A stretch of DNA of 64,000 bases from Haliscomenobacter sp. (GTDB lineage: Bacteria > Bacteroidota > Bacteroidia > Chitinophagales > Saprospiraceae), in contig JADJHZ010000006.1 of the NCBI GenBank assembly GCA_016707205.1, forward strand, positions 1 through 64,000, in the 5' to 3' direction. The notes below the pieces were generated by a model, which worked only from the letters and a program-made list of their open reading frames with translations, made no database searches and had not been told where the DNA came from. The position numbers and the translations under genes were made by a program. Positions 37,026 to 46,733 of the stretch are shown here, in pieces; position 1 is the first letter of the stretch; the number at the start of each line of letters is the position of its first letter.

Positions 37026-39732
37026 CTAGCCCGTTCTGCCGGATCGTTCCATCGCTTCCAGCACATAGGCGTTGAATTCTTCAGCTCCCAGGAGTTCTTC
37101 CAGGGTCAGGTGCATCCGGTAACGCCAGTAATGCTTGGGGTTGGCCGGGACGTTGATGCGTTCGTCGAAGGGATTTTCCCAGCGCAACTTGCCATCCATA
37201 GCCAATAAGTCCTGCAGCGGAAACACGGTCCACATATTTGGCCACTCCAGATGTTGCCTAATGATCGCCTGAGCCACAAAGGGGTCGCATTGGAGCGGCG
37301 GCTCGCCCAGCATCCCAAGTTCCTGATAGAAAAAGCGACGGATCTGATCCCGGTCCGATTCCTCCCACCACCCCGAATGGTAGACATGTCGTGGGTTGAG
37401 GAGCTTGTAACGGAGAGATAGGAATGTCCTGTTCTTGTAGAAACTCCGTCGATGGGTTTTTTGACATACGTTGAATTTCCAGGCTCAAAATACCCATTTC
37501 CCGCATCACACCAGGCACGCAGGCCGGCACCATACCAAGGTCCTCCCCGCAGATGAGCATCTCCGTAGCCTTCTTCAACGCGGGCAGTTTCTCCATCGCT
37601 TCCTTACGCCAGAAAGCCTCCTGGCGGCTGTAAAAATAGTCGTGGTGGAGGGCAGAAAGCCGGTCCTGGAGATCGTGCGGCAGTACCCGGAACGAGTGGG
37701 TGGACTGAAAATCGATCCGGGGATGAAATTTGGCGCCATCAGATTCAGGCTCCGGAAAGAAAAGGGCCTCTGCAAACAGGCGGTAGATGCGTTTTTCCAG
37801 GACTTTTCTATCCGCTACAGCGGGATCTTCAAAAAAGGCTTCCACCTTTCGCTGGCAATCAAACTCCGGTTTAAAGGCGTACTGTTGAAATGCCGTTTCC
37901 GATAAAAACGTTTGCTTAACCCAATCGGCATCCTCCTCAAACCATTCCTCTAAAAGCATCTGGGTAATGAAAGGCTGGCAAAACCGCTCTTCGTCAAAGG
38001 GAATGCCCCGGGATTGGAACTCTTCCAGCGTGACGGGGATAGCAGGACGAAAGCGGCCCATCAAGCCCTCGACCTGGCTAATCGGAATCTCCCATATCCG
38101 AAAAAAGCCAAGGATGTGGTCGATGCGGTAGGCGTCAAAGTACCTGGACAAGTAAGTCATCCGGTCGCGCCACCATTGATAGTTGTCTTTGGCCATCTCT
38201 TCCCACTTGTAGGTAGGAAAACCCCAGTTTTGGCCGTTCTCCGAAAATGGGTCCGGCGGCGCTCCCGCCTGCCCATCCATGTTGTACAACCTGGGAGCAA
38301 CCCAGGCGTCTACGCTATGGCGGTAGATCCCGATCGGCAAGTCTCCCTTGAGAACAATGCCCTGTTCCCTGGCGTACTGAGTGGCTTGGCGAAGTTGCTG
38401 ATCGAGGTAAAACTGCTGGAAATAGAAGAACGCTACCTCCGGATATGCAGGCGTATCCGGGCTGGCCAACCCAGCCAGCAGATCGGGATGGTAAACCGCG
38501 TGCTCCTTCCACTGCGTGAAATCGGCCGTTCGGAAGGTATCTCTCAAATAGCAAAAGACCGCATAAGGCTCCAGCCAATATTTGTTTTCTTCAAAAAACG
38601 TCTGGAACTCCGGACTTTTCAGGAATGTGGAAGCCTGGGCATCGTAAATTTTTCTGCCCCAGGATTTTTTCAGGTTGATTACTTCATCGTAATCCATTAC
38701 CGGGGATTGGTTCAACCGTTTTCGGGCATCGGACAGGGCCTTCTTCCCGATGATTTTTTCCGCGCCGGGAATGGCGTCCAGCGCCAGGAACATAGGGTGC
38801 AGGGCAAAAACCGTTATCGCTGAATAGGGGTAAGAGTCGGTCCAGGTATAGTTGACGGTGGTGTCGTTCACCGGCAAAACCTGAACCAGGCGCAACCCGG
38901 TCTTTTTAGCCCAATCCGCCATCAGATGTAGGTCGCGGAACTCGCCAACGCCAAGGCTTTTTTCACTTCTAAGGGAAAAAACCGGAATGGCCACTCCAGT
39001 GCCTTTCCAGGGCGCCCAGGGGGATTGAAAGTATTCGTCGGAGAGAATAAAAAACTCCGGTTGGCCGTTAGCTTCCAGGTTAGACCAGCGGCGGTTGGGG
39101 CCTTGTTCGAAATCGATCCAGCGCTTGCCGGCCGGGTCGTACAGGCCGTATTTGTATTCAAAGGAATCTGCGGCAGGCAGATCGATCTCCAGCGTCCAGG
39201 TCGGGAAATCGGCATTTCCCAGGAGCAGCGGAGACGAAGTGTTCCATTCGCCCAGTTCGGGCAAACTTCCCGATAGGGCAAACTGCATTCCCGCTGGAAT
39301 CCGGGCGGCGGCAAGCTGGAATCGGAAAGAAGTGCCTTCCCCTGACACGGAAGTCCTGGAAGGTTTAAGCGCCGTTTTCTGCTTAAAGATCACGTCCCGA
39401 AAGGCTGCCGTATAGAATGGATTCTCCGGATGGGTAGCGGACCTCCAGGTGTCTTTCATGCAAATCCGTTCCCGGCTTCTGGGGATACGCGCCATGCGCG
39501 GGTGGCCGCCTTCGGTCTGGATTTCTCCGCCTTCCTTAAGCAGAACATATTGATAGCGCAGAGATGCCGGGGCTTTCTTCAAAGGGATGGAGGCTTGCCA
39601 TAATCCTTCCCCCATATAGTTCATCACCAGCGCGGCGGCGGGATCTCCTTTGCCTAGCTCCGGCAAAGGCCCTGAAATGGCTAGTTGTTGACCCCAATTG
39701 GTTTGATAGTGGATTTGAAACGTAATCGTCAT
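37026..39732 (-). CDS. malQ: 4-alpha-glucanotransferase, GH77, with two CBM20-like domains (two frame breaks)
   Basis: About 900 residues. Two N-terminal starch-binding CBM20-like modules (NWGQQLAISGPLPELG; PAGMQFALSGSLPELGEWN) precede the GH77 barrel (YSAITVFALHPMF, AYRIDHILGFFRIWEIP with the nucleophile Asp, ICGEDLGMVPACV with the acid Glu). The tandem CBM20 layout is that of plant DPE2 and many Bacteroidota MalQ. Breaks near 37423 and 37378 interrupt YLSVTSSSTHDMSTIRGWWEES; the C-terminal end (37026-37370) then follows in a third frame. Moves glucan chains in maltose and glycogen metabolism. Confidence 0.9.
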
Positions 39733-39842
39733 CGGACCATAAATTTTTGCAGTCCAAATATACGCAAAAACGGAAGGGTCTGTCGCTAAACGCCGTGGGT
39801 AATCTGTCCAGGGAGATTTTTTAATTTTTTTTTAAGAACTGC

Positions 39843-39874
39843 TTGCGCATCCGGTTCAAGTTATTTTATATTTG
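39843..39874 (+). promoter_or_regulatory. tRNA-Gly promoter (TTG-N21-TATATTTG)
   Basis: TTG at 39843-39845 and TATATTTG at 39867-39874, 21 nt apart, 26 bp before the tRNA. Confidence 0.8.
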
Positions 39875-39900
39875 CATCCACAAAAGCAAAAAACGCCTAC

Positions 39901-39973
39901 GCGGATGTAGCTCAGTTGGTAGAGCGCAACCTTGCCAAGGTTGAGGTCGCGGGTTCGAGTCTCGTCATCCGCT
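39901..39973 (+). tRNA. tRNA-Gly (anticodon GCC)
   Basis: 73 nt cloverleaf: acceptor GCGGATG/CATCCGC, D-arm TAGCTCAGTTGGTAGAGC, anticodon loop CTTGCCAAG, T loop TTCGAGT. CCA is not encoded. Confidence 0.96.
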
Positions 39974-39974
39974 C

Positions 39975-40003
39975 AAAAGCCTTCCACTTCGGAAGGCTTT
40001 TTT
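39975..40003 (+). terminator. Terminator after tRNA-Gly
   Basis: Stem AAAAGCCTTCC/GGAAGGCTTTT with loop ACTTC and a T-run. Confidence 0.9.
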
Positions 40004-40145
40004 CGTTTAAGCGAATCCTTCCTGCCGCCGAAGTCCCTGCCGCCGCTTCAACTTAAGAACCAGGGCAAATCAAAAAACGAGCCTTTTGTTGCATGGCAGC
40101 GGAAAGCGCCCTGGCCCTGAATCTCGATGAAGACCCCCATTCAAA

Positions 40146-40159
40146 TGCAATAGATTACA
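40146..40159 (+). promoter_or_regulatory. Candidate LacI-family operator, distal
   Basis: TGCAATAGATTACA, fits TGYAAYMGATTRCW exactly. It lies 227 bp before the LacI gene and could act as an auxiliary operator by looping to the proximal site. Confidence 0.45.
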
Positions 40160-40314
40160 TTGCTATCTCGCTTTCGCTCACTCTCTCAAATAGCTTTAAA
40201 AAAAGCTGAAAAAAACAACTACCTATTTACCAATAACTTGAGTAAAGTACCCGGCCAAGTGAAAAAACCGGGAATATTGTTTCCGCAAAAGGAATAAAAT
40301 AAGCATTCTTTACC

Positions 40315-40322
40315 TAAATTTG
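40315..40322 (+). promoter_or_regulatory. Putative -7 box of the xylan operon
   Basis: TAAATTTG, 50 bp before the LacI ATG; transcripts from it would be blocked by a protein bound at 40360-40373. Confidence 0.5.
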
Positions 40323-40359
40323 TGTACTACTGCAGCTTCTGACAGTAGAACCTGTTTAA

Positions 40360-40373
40360 TGTAACAGATTGCA
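40360..40373 (+). promoter_or_regulatory. Candidate LacI-family operator, at the LacI start codon
   Basis: TGTAACAGATTGCA, whose last base is the A of the start codon. An ideal place for autoregulation. Same consensus as the sites at 22474 and 40146. Confidence 0.5.
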
Positions 40374-41413
40374 TGAATACGATAAAGAAAGACGTAACCA
40401 TATACGATATTGCCCAGTTAATCGGCGTATCTCCAGCCACGGTAAGCAGAGCGTTGAACAACAAACCGTTCATCAGCGAAAAAACGAAGAACAAGATATT
40501 CAAAGCGGCAAAAGAATTAGGCTACCGGCAAAACAACTTTGCCAGCAATTTGCGGAAGCAAAAGTCGCATACCATAGGGATCATTATTCACGAGCTAAAA
40601 AGCAACTTCACCACGCTGGTGCTGGCAGGCATTGAAAAAGCGGCCACGCTGGCCGGGTATGACCTTATCATCGCCCACTCGTCGGAATCTGTTGAGAAAG
40701 AGATTGCCAACGCCAACAACCTCTTCCATAAGCGGGTAGACGGAGTCATCGCTTCCTTGTCCTTTGAAACGGAAAATCTCGACCATTTCGAACCCTATTA
40801 CGACAAAAACATTCCCGTGATCTTCTTCGACCGGGTTGAAGAAGATTCCCCCACCACAAAAGTGATCATCGACAACTATAAAAGCGGCTATATCGCTACC
40901 AAGCACTTGATCGACCAGGGATGCCAACGGATCATCCTGATTGCCGGGAGCCAAAAACGAAATGTTTATTTTCAGCGGTACAGGGGCTATGCCGATGCCC
41001 TCAGAGACCATCAAATGGATATCGCAAAAGAACGGATCTTTATTAATGACCTCAGCGAACCGGCAGTCGAACAAGTCGTAGACCAAATAATGAAAATGAA
41101 GCCCTTACCCGACGCCGCATTCATCACCAATGATTTCACCGCAGCGGTGTTTATTAAAAAAATAAAAGAAAAAGGGCTTCGCATTCCCGAAGATATCGCC
41201 GTGGTCGGGTTCAACAACGACGCCATCAGCCGGATGGTTGAACCAGAACTCACGACCATCAACTATCCTGGATTTCAAGTGGGCGAAGTGGCTGCAACCC
41301 ACCTCATTAACCATCTCCAGGGCAAAGCCAACCTGAAAGATATGTCCACGATTATTATCTATTCCGAACTGATCGTCCGGAAGTCTTCGGTCAAATCAAA
41401 AAAAGATCAATGA
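40373..41413 (+). CDS. LacI family transcriptional regulator of the xylan operon
   Basis: 346 residues. The helix-turn-helix near residues 9-32 reads IYDIAQLIGVSPATVSRALN, followed by the hinge helix and a periplasmic-binding-protein-like effector domain (HTIGIIIHELKSNF; RVDGVIASLSFE; ITNDFTAAVFIKKIKEKGLRIPEDIAVVGFNND). It is first in a same-strand run with GH10, a GPH transporter and GH43, so it probably senses a xylo-oligosaccharide. Three palindromes in the window are candidate binding sites. No frame problems. Confidence 0.93.
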   Translation: MNTIKKDVTIYDIAQLIGVSPATVSRALNNKPFISEKTKNKIFKAAKELGYRQNNFASNLRKQKSHTIGIIIHELKSNFTTLVLAGIEKAATLAGYDLIIAHSSESVEKEIANANNLFHKRVDGVIASLSFETENLDHFEPYYDKNIPVIFFDRVEEDSPTTKVIIDNYKSGYIATKHLIDQGCQRIILIAGSQKRNVYFQRYRGYADALRDHQMDIAKERIFINDLSEPAVEQVVDQIMKMKPLPDAAFITNDFTAAVFIKKIKEKGLRIPEDIAVVGFNNDAISRMVEPELTTINYPGFQVGEVAATHLINHLQGKANLKDMSTIIIYSELIVRKSSVKSKKDQ

Positions 41414-41453
41414 CGCCCTCCTTTTTTGCCATCCTCAATAAAAACGAAATAAT

Positions 41454-42572
41454 ATGAGCAGTCTAACCTGGATCGTTCTATCCTCCGTCCTTTTATGGAC
41501 TGGCGCCGAAACATTCCGTCCTCAGCCTGCTGCGTTCAATCCGGAACCGGGACTGAAAGCAGTTTTTACAGGGGATTTTCTGATCGGCGCCGCGCTCAAT
41601 ACAAGTCAGATCCTGGAGCAGGACTCCCTGGCAAAGGACCTGATTCCCGTACAGTTCAATTCGGTTACGGCAGAGAACATCATGAAATGCGAAATCATCC
41701 ACCCCGGATGGTCGGATTATAACTTTACCCTGGCCGACAAACCGGCTGAGTATGCCGAGAAGCGCCAAATGCATTTTGTTGGCCATACCCTCATCTGGCA
41801 CAGCCAATTGGCGCCCTTCATCCGGCAGATTAAATCGCCGGACTCTCTCGACTTGTTCATGAAAAACCACATTACCACCATTGCCTCGAGGTACAAAGGC
41901 AAGGTAGACGGCTGGGATGTGGTCAATGAAGCCCTGGAAGAAAACGGTTCCATGCGTAAAAGCATCTTTTTCAACTTGCTTGGCGAGTCGTATATCGAAA
42001 AAGCGTTCCAATATGCGCAGGCGGCGGCCCCCGGCACGGAGCTTTACTACAACGATTACAACATCGAACAACCCGCTAAAAGAGCCGGGGCTATTGCGCT
42101 GGTCAAAAGGCTAAAAGAAAAAGGAATCCGCATCGATGGCGTGGGCATACAAGGGCACTGGAGTATTCACTCCCTTAACCTGCAGCATATCGAGGAGAGC
42201 GTAAAAGAATTCTCGGCCCTCGGCGTGAAAGTCATGTTTACGGAACTGGATCTCACCGTGCTCCCCAACCCCTGGGACCTTCGGGGAGCGGATGTGAATC
42301 AGAATTTCGAGAGCAACCCGGCCATGAATCCTTATCCGCAGGGGTTGCCCGACTCGGTGAACGCCGTTTTGGCAGATAAATACAAAGCCCTTTTCGCTCT
42401 GTTCTTAAAGCACAAAGACCGTATTTCCCGGGTCACCTTCTGGGGAGTAAGCGACCGGAATTCCTGGCTGAACAACTGGCCGATCCGGAACCGGACCAAC
42501 TACCCGCTGGTTTTCGACCGGAATTACCAACCCAAACCGGCTTATTATAGCATCCTTTCCCTTAAGAAATAA
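41454..42572 (+). CDS. Endo-1,4-beta-xylanase, GH10
   Basis: 372 residues. Signal-like N-terminus (WIVLSSVLLWTGAE). GH10 signatures: WHSQLAPF near residue 115, acid/base Glu159 in DVVNEALEE, nucleophile Glu264 in MFTELDLTV, and WGVSDRNSWL near the end. Cuts xylan or xylo-oligomers to short products. It lies 40 bp after the LacI gene and 25 bp before the transporter gene, in one operon. Confidence 0.96.
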   Translation: MSSLTWIVLSSVLLWTGAETFRPQPAAFNPEPGLKAVFTGDFLIGAALNTSQILEQDSLAKDLIPVQFNSVTAENIMKCEIIHPGWSDYNFTLADKPAEYAEKRQMHFVGHTLIWHSQLAPFIRQIKSPDSLDLFMKNHITTIASRYKGKVDGWDVVNEALEENGSMRKSIFFNLLGESYIEKAFQYAQAAAPGTELYYNDYNIEQPAKRAGAIALVKRLKEKGIRIDGVGIQGHWSIHSLNLQHIEESVKEFSALGVKVMFTELDLTVLPNPWDLRGADVNQNFESNPAMNPYPQGLPDSVNAVLADKYKALFALFLKHKDRISRVTFWGVSDRNSWLNNWPIRNRTNYPLVFDRNYQPKPAYYSILSLKK

Positions 42573-42597
42573 CCAGCCATCGCCTAAAATCCTGAAT

Positions 42598-44073
42598 ATG
42601 AACCACTCAAGCCACAAATTATCGGTTGTAGAAAAAATCGGCTACAGCCTGGGAGATCTCGCCGCCAATTTGATCTTCCAAACGCTGGTCACCTTCCTGG
42701 CCTATTTCTACACGGATGTATACCAGATACCTGCCGCCGCCGCGAGCTTTATCATGACGTTCTTCGGCTTCGCCGGCGCCTTTGCCAACGTATTCGTTGG
42801 CATCCTTGCCGACCGGACCCATACCCGCTGGGGGAAATTCCGCCCCTGGATCCTTTGGTCTGCCGTGCCTTTCGGGGTGATTTCCCTCCTTGCCTTCAGC
42901 ACCCCGGATTTGGGGATGAACGGGAAAATTGCCTATGCCTCCATTACGTATTTTCTGCTGGTGATTGTATACTCCGCCAATAACCTGCCCTACTCGGCGC
43001 TGAGCGGGGTTCTGACCGGCGATATGAAGGAACGGAACAGCTTGTCGTCGTACCGGTTTGTGGCCGTTATGGTGGCTCAGTTTATCATTCAGGTGCTCTT
43101 GTTGCCACTGGCGCTGTCTCTTGGCCATGGGGACAAGGCCGCTGGGTTTGAAAAGGTTATGCTGTTTTTTGCCATTATTGGTACCCTTTGCTTTTTCATC
43201 ACCTTTTTGACCACGCGGGAACGCATTCAGCCTCCAAAAGAACAAAAGAGCCCGATCTGGACCGACCTCCGGGACCTTTCAAAGAACAAACCCTGGGTGG
43301 TTATGCTGGTCCTCACCATTTTGGTGTTCATTACGCTGGTGCTCAAGGGAAATATGTACATCTATTACTTTGTTAATTACCTCGACGAACCGGCTTTATC
43401 CAACTTTCTCGAAAAGATCGGCTTTAACGGCTTTATCGGTGGGTTGAATTCCTTTGTTACAGGTTTGGGGCTTGGCGAATTCCAGTGGCCCAAAGACGCC
43501 CCTACTTCAGCGAACAGTCTTTTCAATGCATCGGGGATCGTATTCATGATCCTGGGCATTTTTCTATCCAAACCCTTAGCAGACCTATATGGAAAGCGGA
43601 ATATTTTTGGAATATTTTTAGCCTTATCTGCTGTTTGCCTGATTCTTTTCAACTTTTACTCGCCTACAGCCATCGCCGCGGTATTTATGACCCAAATGGC
43701 GCACGGGTTCCTGTATGGGGTTACGATCCCCATCCTGTGGGCAATGATTGCCGATGTAGCAGATTACAGCGAATGGAAAAATAACCGGCGGGCTACAGCG
43801 ATCATTTTCTCCGCCATGGTATTTGGATTGAAAATCGGAATCAGTATTGGAGGCGGCCTTGCCGCGTATATCCTGAGCGCCAGCAACTATGTGGCCGGAG
43901 CCTCTGCTCAAACCGTTGAGACCGCCCAAAACATCAAGCTTTCGGTTAGCGTTTTCCCAGGGCTGGTTTTCCTGATCGGCGCTTCCGCCTTGTTCCTTTA
44001 TGAAATCAATAAAAAAATGGAAGTTTCCATTGAGCAGGAACTTAAACGCAGAAGAGAAAAACCCATTGCTTAA
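42598..44073 (+). CDS. GPH-family sugar symporter (xyloside/oligosaccharide)
   Basis: 491 residues, about 12 transmembrane helices. The glycoside-pentoside-hexuronide cation symporter motif ILADRTHTRWGKFRPWIL is near residue 75. It would bring xylose oligomers across the inner membrane with Na+ or H+. The loop 250-305 is longer than usual. It sits between GH10 and GH43, which supports xylo-oligosaccharide transport. Confidence 0.9.
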   Translation: MNHSSHKLSVVEKIGYSLGDLAANLIFQTLVTFLAYFYTDVYQIPAAAASFIMTFFGFAGAFANVFVGILADRTHTRWGKFRPWILWSAVPFGVISLLAFSTPDLGMNGKIAYASITYFLLVIVYSANNLPYSALSGVLTGDMKERNSLSSYRFVAVMVAQFIIQVLLLPLALSLGHGDKAAGFEKVMLFFAIIGTLCFFITFLTTRERIQPPKEQKSPIWTDLRDLSKNKPWVVMLVLTILVFITLVLKGNMYIYYFVNYLDEPALSNFLEKIGFNGFIGGLNSFVTGLGLGEFQWPKDAPTSANSLFNASGIVFMILGIFLSKPLADLYGKRNIFGIFLALSAVCLILFNFYSPTAIAAVFMTQMAHGFLYGVTIPILWAMIADVADYSEWKNNRRATAIIFSAMVFGLKIGISIGGGLAAYILSASNYVAGASAQTVETAQNIKLSVSVFPGLVFLIGASALFLYEINKKMEVSIEQELKRRREKPIA

Positions 44074-44092
44074 CTGAAAAAGATTGCAAGCC

Positions 44093-45121
44093 ATGCCGGA
44101 AGATCCCATTCACCACATCGACTTTGACCAGCTCGGCCAGTACGCGCTGTCTGCCCCCCTGGTCGGCCATCTGTATACAGCCGACCCCTCTGCGCACGTT
44201 TTTGAAGGCCGGATCTATATCTATCCTTCCCACGATATTGAAGCGGGGATTCCCTTCGACGACTTGGGAAGCCACTTCGCCATGGAGGATTACCATATGT
44301 TTTCCATGGATGACCCATCAGGGCCGGTAACCGACCATGGCGTTGCGCTCCACATCAAAGATGTTCCCTGGGCTGAGAAACAAATGTGGGCGCCCGACGC
44401 GGCGCATAAAGACGGTAAATACTACCTGTTTTTTCCCGCCAAACGGCCGGATGGGATCTTTCAAATTGGCGTAGCAGTAAGCAACCGGCCCGAAGGACCG
44501 TTCACCCCACAGCCGGAGCCTATCCAAGGCAGCTATTCCATCGACCCGGCCGTCTTTCCAGACGACGATGGCCATTATTACATGTACTTCGGCGGCATTT
44601 GGGGCGGGCAGTTGCAGTCGTACCGAAACAACGCCTTTGCTCCCGAACATAAGGAACCCGGCGCCCAGGAACCGGCACTTGGCCCCAGAGTAGCTAAAAT
44701 GACAGACGACCTCCTGGGATTGGCGGAAGAAGTCCGGGAAATTCAAATAACGGATGAAACCGGCGCTCCCCTCCTCGCTGGGGATAACGACAGGCGTTTT
44801 TTTGAAGCCTCCTGGATGCACAAGTACCAGGGGAAATACTACTTTTCCTACAGCACCGGCGACACCCATTTTCTCTGCTACGCCATTGGCGATAGCCCCT
44901 ACGGCCCCTTTACCTATGCAGGCCGCATCCTCAACCCGGTGATCGGCTGGACCAGCCACCACTCCATCTGCGAATTCCAGGGCAAATGGTTTTTGTTTTA
45001 CCACGATTCCAGCCTGTCCAAAGGAGTAACCCATTTAAGAAGTATCAAAGTCGCTGAAATCACCTACGACGAAGACGGCAAAATAGGCACGCTGGATCCC
45101 TATCCCGGGTTGGGGTTATAA
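44093..45121 (+). CDS. GH43 beta-xylosidase / arabinosidase
   Basis: 342 residues, no signal peptide, so cytosolic. Five-bladed propeller with catalytic Asp in TADPSAHVFEGR, Asp in SIDPAVFPDDDG, and the acid Glu in RFFEASWMHKYQGKYYFSY. Acts on imported oligomers. ATG at 44093 is used (a TTG at 44084 is the alternative). A weaker operator-like match, TGAAAAAGATTGCA (44075-44088), overlaps the leader. Last gene of the xylan operon. Confidence 0.92.
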   Translation: MPEDPIHHIDFDQLGQYALSAPLVGHLYTADPSAHVFEGRIYIYPSHDIEAGIPFDDLGSHFAMEDYHMFSMDDPSGPVTDHGVALHIKDVPWAEKQMWAPDAAHKDGKYYLFFPAKRPDGIFQIGVAVSNRPEGPFTPQPEPIQGSYSIDPAVFPDDDGHYYMYFGGIWGGQLQSYRNNAFAPEHKEPGAQEPALGPRVAKMTDDLLGLAEEVREIQITDETGAPLLAGDNDRRFFEASWMHKYQGKYYFSYSTGDTHFLCYAIGDSPYGPFTYAGRILNPVIGWTSHHSICEFQGKWFLFYHDSSLSKGVTHLRSIKVAEITYDEDGKIGTLDPYPGLGL

Positions 45122-45183
45122 CCCCTCCTCCCCTTTCCAGGCCTGCCGGATGAAAAAAACCTGACAGAATTGCAGGCAATCCG

Positions 45184-45191
45184 TATCTTTG
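45184..45191 (+). promoter_or_regulatory. Putative -7 box of the miaB promoter
   Basis: TATCTTTG (TAnnTTTG), 68 bp before the miaB ATG; no -33 box at the usual distance. Confidence 0.45.
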
Positions 45192-45259
45192 CCCCCTGGG
45201 GAAAAATGCCCCTTTGGGATTTTTTTTCTTTGCCTGAAAAAACCGAAACTTTTCTGTTG

Positions 45260-46702
45260 ATGAGCCATTTGCCGCAAATAGTCCCCCACCGGAATCCGCA
45301 CGAATACGACGGGCATGTCTATGAAAATCCATCTATTGCGACAGACGACCGCCAGAGCCGCAAATTCTATATCGAGAGTTACGGTTGCCAGATGAACTTC
45401 TCCGACAGCGAGATCGTAGCCTCCATATTATCGGAAATCCACTACCAACCTACCCGCGACCTGGACGAGGCCGATCTCATCCTGATCAACACCTGCTCCA
45501 TTCGCGAAAAAGCGGAAGAAACGGTCCGCAAACGCCTCAGCGCGTTCCAGGCGGTGAAAAAGAAAAAGCCGGAATTATTGATCGGCGTGTTGGGCTGTAT
45601 GGCCGAACGGTTGAAAACCCGGTTTCTGGAAGAAGAAAAACTGGTCGATCTGGTCGTCGGCCCGGACGCCTACCGCGATCTGCCCTCCTTGCTGGAGGTC
45701 GTAGAGGAAGGCGAAAAAGGCATCAACGTTTTTCTTTCCAAGGAAGAAACCTATGCCGATATCAGCCCGTTGCGCCTGGGGTCCAATGGCGTAACGGCGT
45801 TCATATCCATCATGCGGGGCTGCGACAATATGTGTTCGTTCTGCGTAGTCCCCTTCACACGTGGCCGGGAGCGCAGCCGGGACGCCTTCAGCATTGTCGC
45901 CGAAGCGGCCAGCCTCTATGAACAGGGGTTCCGGGAAGTTACCCTTCTCGGACAGAATGTAGATTCTTATAAATGGGAAAATCCGGAAACCGGAGAAGTG
46001 GTTTCTTTCGCCCGGTTGCTGGAAATGACCGCTCTGGTCCATCCTAAACTCCGGGTGCGGTTTTCTACTTCGCATCCGAAGGATATTACCGATGAGGTCC
46101 TGCACACCATAGCTACCTACCCCAACATTTGCAACTACATCCACCTGCCGGTGCAATCCGGGAACAGCCGCATCCTGGAAATGATGAACCGCACCTACGA
46201 CCGGGACTGGTACATGGGCCGGATCGAAGCCATCCGGCGGATCATCCCGGAGTGCGCCGTTTCATCGGATATTATTACCGGATTTTGTTCCGAAACCGAA
46301 ATGGAACACCAGGATACCCTGTCCATGATGGAATATGCGGATTACTGCATGTCCTACATGTTCGCCTATTCTGAACGCCCCGGAACGCTGGCCGCGCGCA
46401 AATTTCCGGATGATGTTCCGGAGGAAGTCAAGAAGCGCCGGCTCCAGGAGGTTATCCGGCTCCAAACGCACCTTTCTTTTCGGAACAACCAAAGGGATAT
46501 CGGAAAAACCGCGGAAGTCTTGGTCGAAGGAGACTCCAAACGCTCGAATGCAGATTTTTGCGGAAGAAATTCCCAAAATAAAATGGTGGTCTTCCCGAAA
46601 AAGCCCGGGATTCAGCCCGGAGATTACGTGCAGGTAAAGATCCTGGACGCAACCAGCGCCACCTTGCTGGGGCGTATTGCCGGCCCATCAGAAATCGAAT
46701 AA
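45260..46702 (+). CDS. miaB: tRNA 2-methylthio-N6-isopentenyladenosine synthase MiaB
   Basis: 480 residues. It adds a methylthio group at A37 of tRNAs reading UNN codons. An N-terminal UPF0004 domain has three cysteines (YGCQMNFSDSE, NTCSIRE, LGCMAERL), then the radical SAM motif GCDNMCSFC near residue 190, and a C-terminal TRAM domain (VLVEGDSKRSNADF, GDYVQVKILDA). The ATG at 45260 follows the -7 box. 31 bp before the sigma-54 activator gene. Confidence 0.97.
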   Translation: MSHLPQIVPHRNPHEYDGHVYENPSIATDDRQSRKFYIESYGCQMNFSDSEIVASILSEIHYQPTRDLDEADLILINTCSIREKAEETVRKRLSAFQAVKKKKPELLIGVLGCMAERLKTRFLEEEKLVDLVVGPDAYRDLPSLLEVVEEGEKGINVFLSKEETYADISPLRLGSNGVTAFISIMRGCDNMCSFCVVPFTRGRERSRDAFSIVAEAASLYEQGFREVTLLGQNVDSYKWENPETGEVVSFARLLEMTALVHPKLRVRFSTSHPKDITDEVLHTIATYPNICNYIHLPVQSGNSRILEMMNRTYDRDWYMGRIEAIRRIIPECAVSSDIITGFCSETEMEHQDTLSMMEYADYCMSYMFAYSERPGTLAARKFPDDVPEEVKKRRLQEVIRLQTHLSFRNNQRDIGKTAEVLVEGDSKRSNADFCGRNSQNKMVVFPKKPGIQPGDYVQVKILDATSATLLGRIAGPSEIE

Positions 46703-46733
46703 ACCACCCCAAAGCAAAGGAAAACCGCACCAC

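Larger units (their letters stand above)
40004..40372. other. 369-bp gap before the xylan operon
   Basis: No credible gene. It carries two candidate LacI operators (40146-40159 and 40360-40373) and a -7 box (40315-40322), consistent with a control region. A weak inverted motif (CCAGGGC ... GCCCTGG, 40061-40117) may be the remains of a hairpin. Confidence 0.5.
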
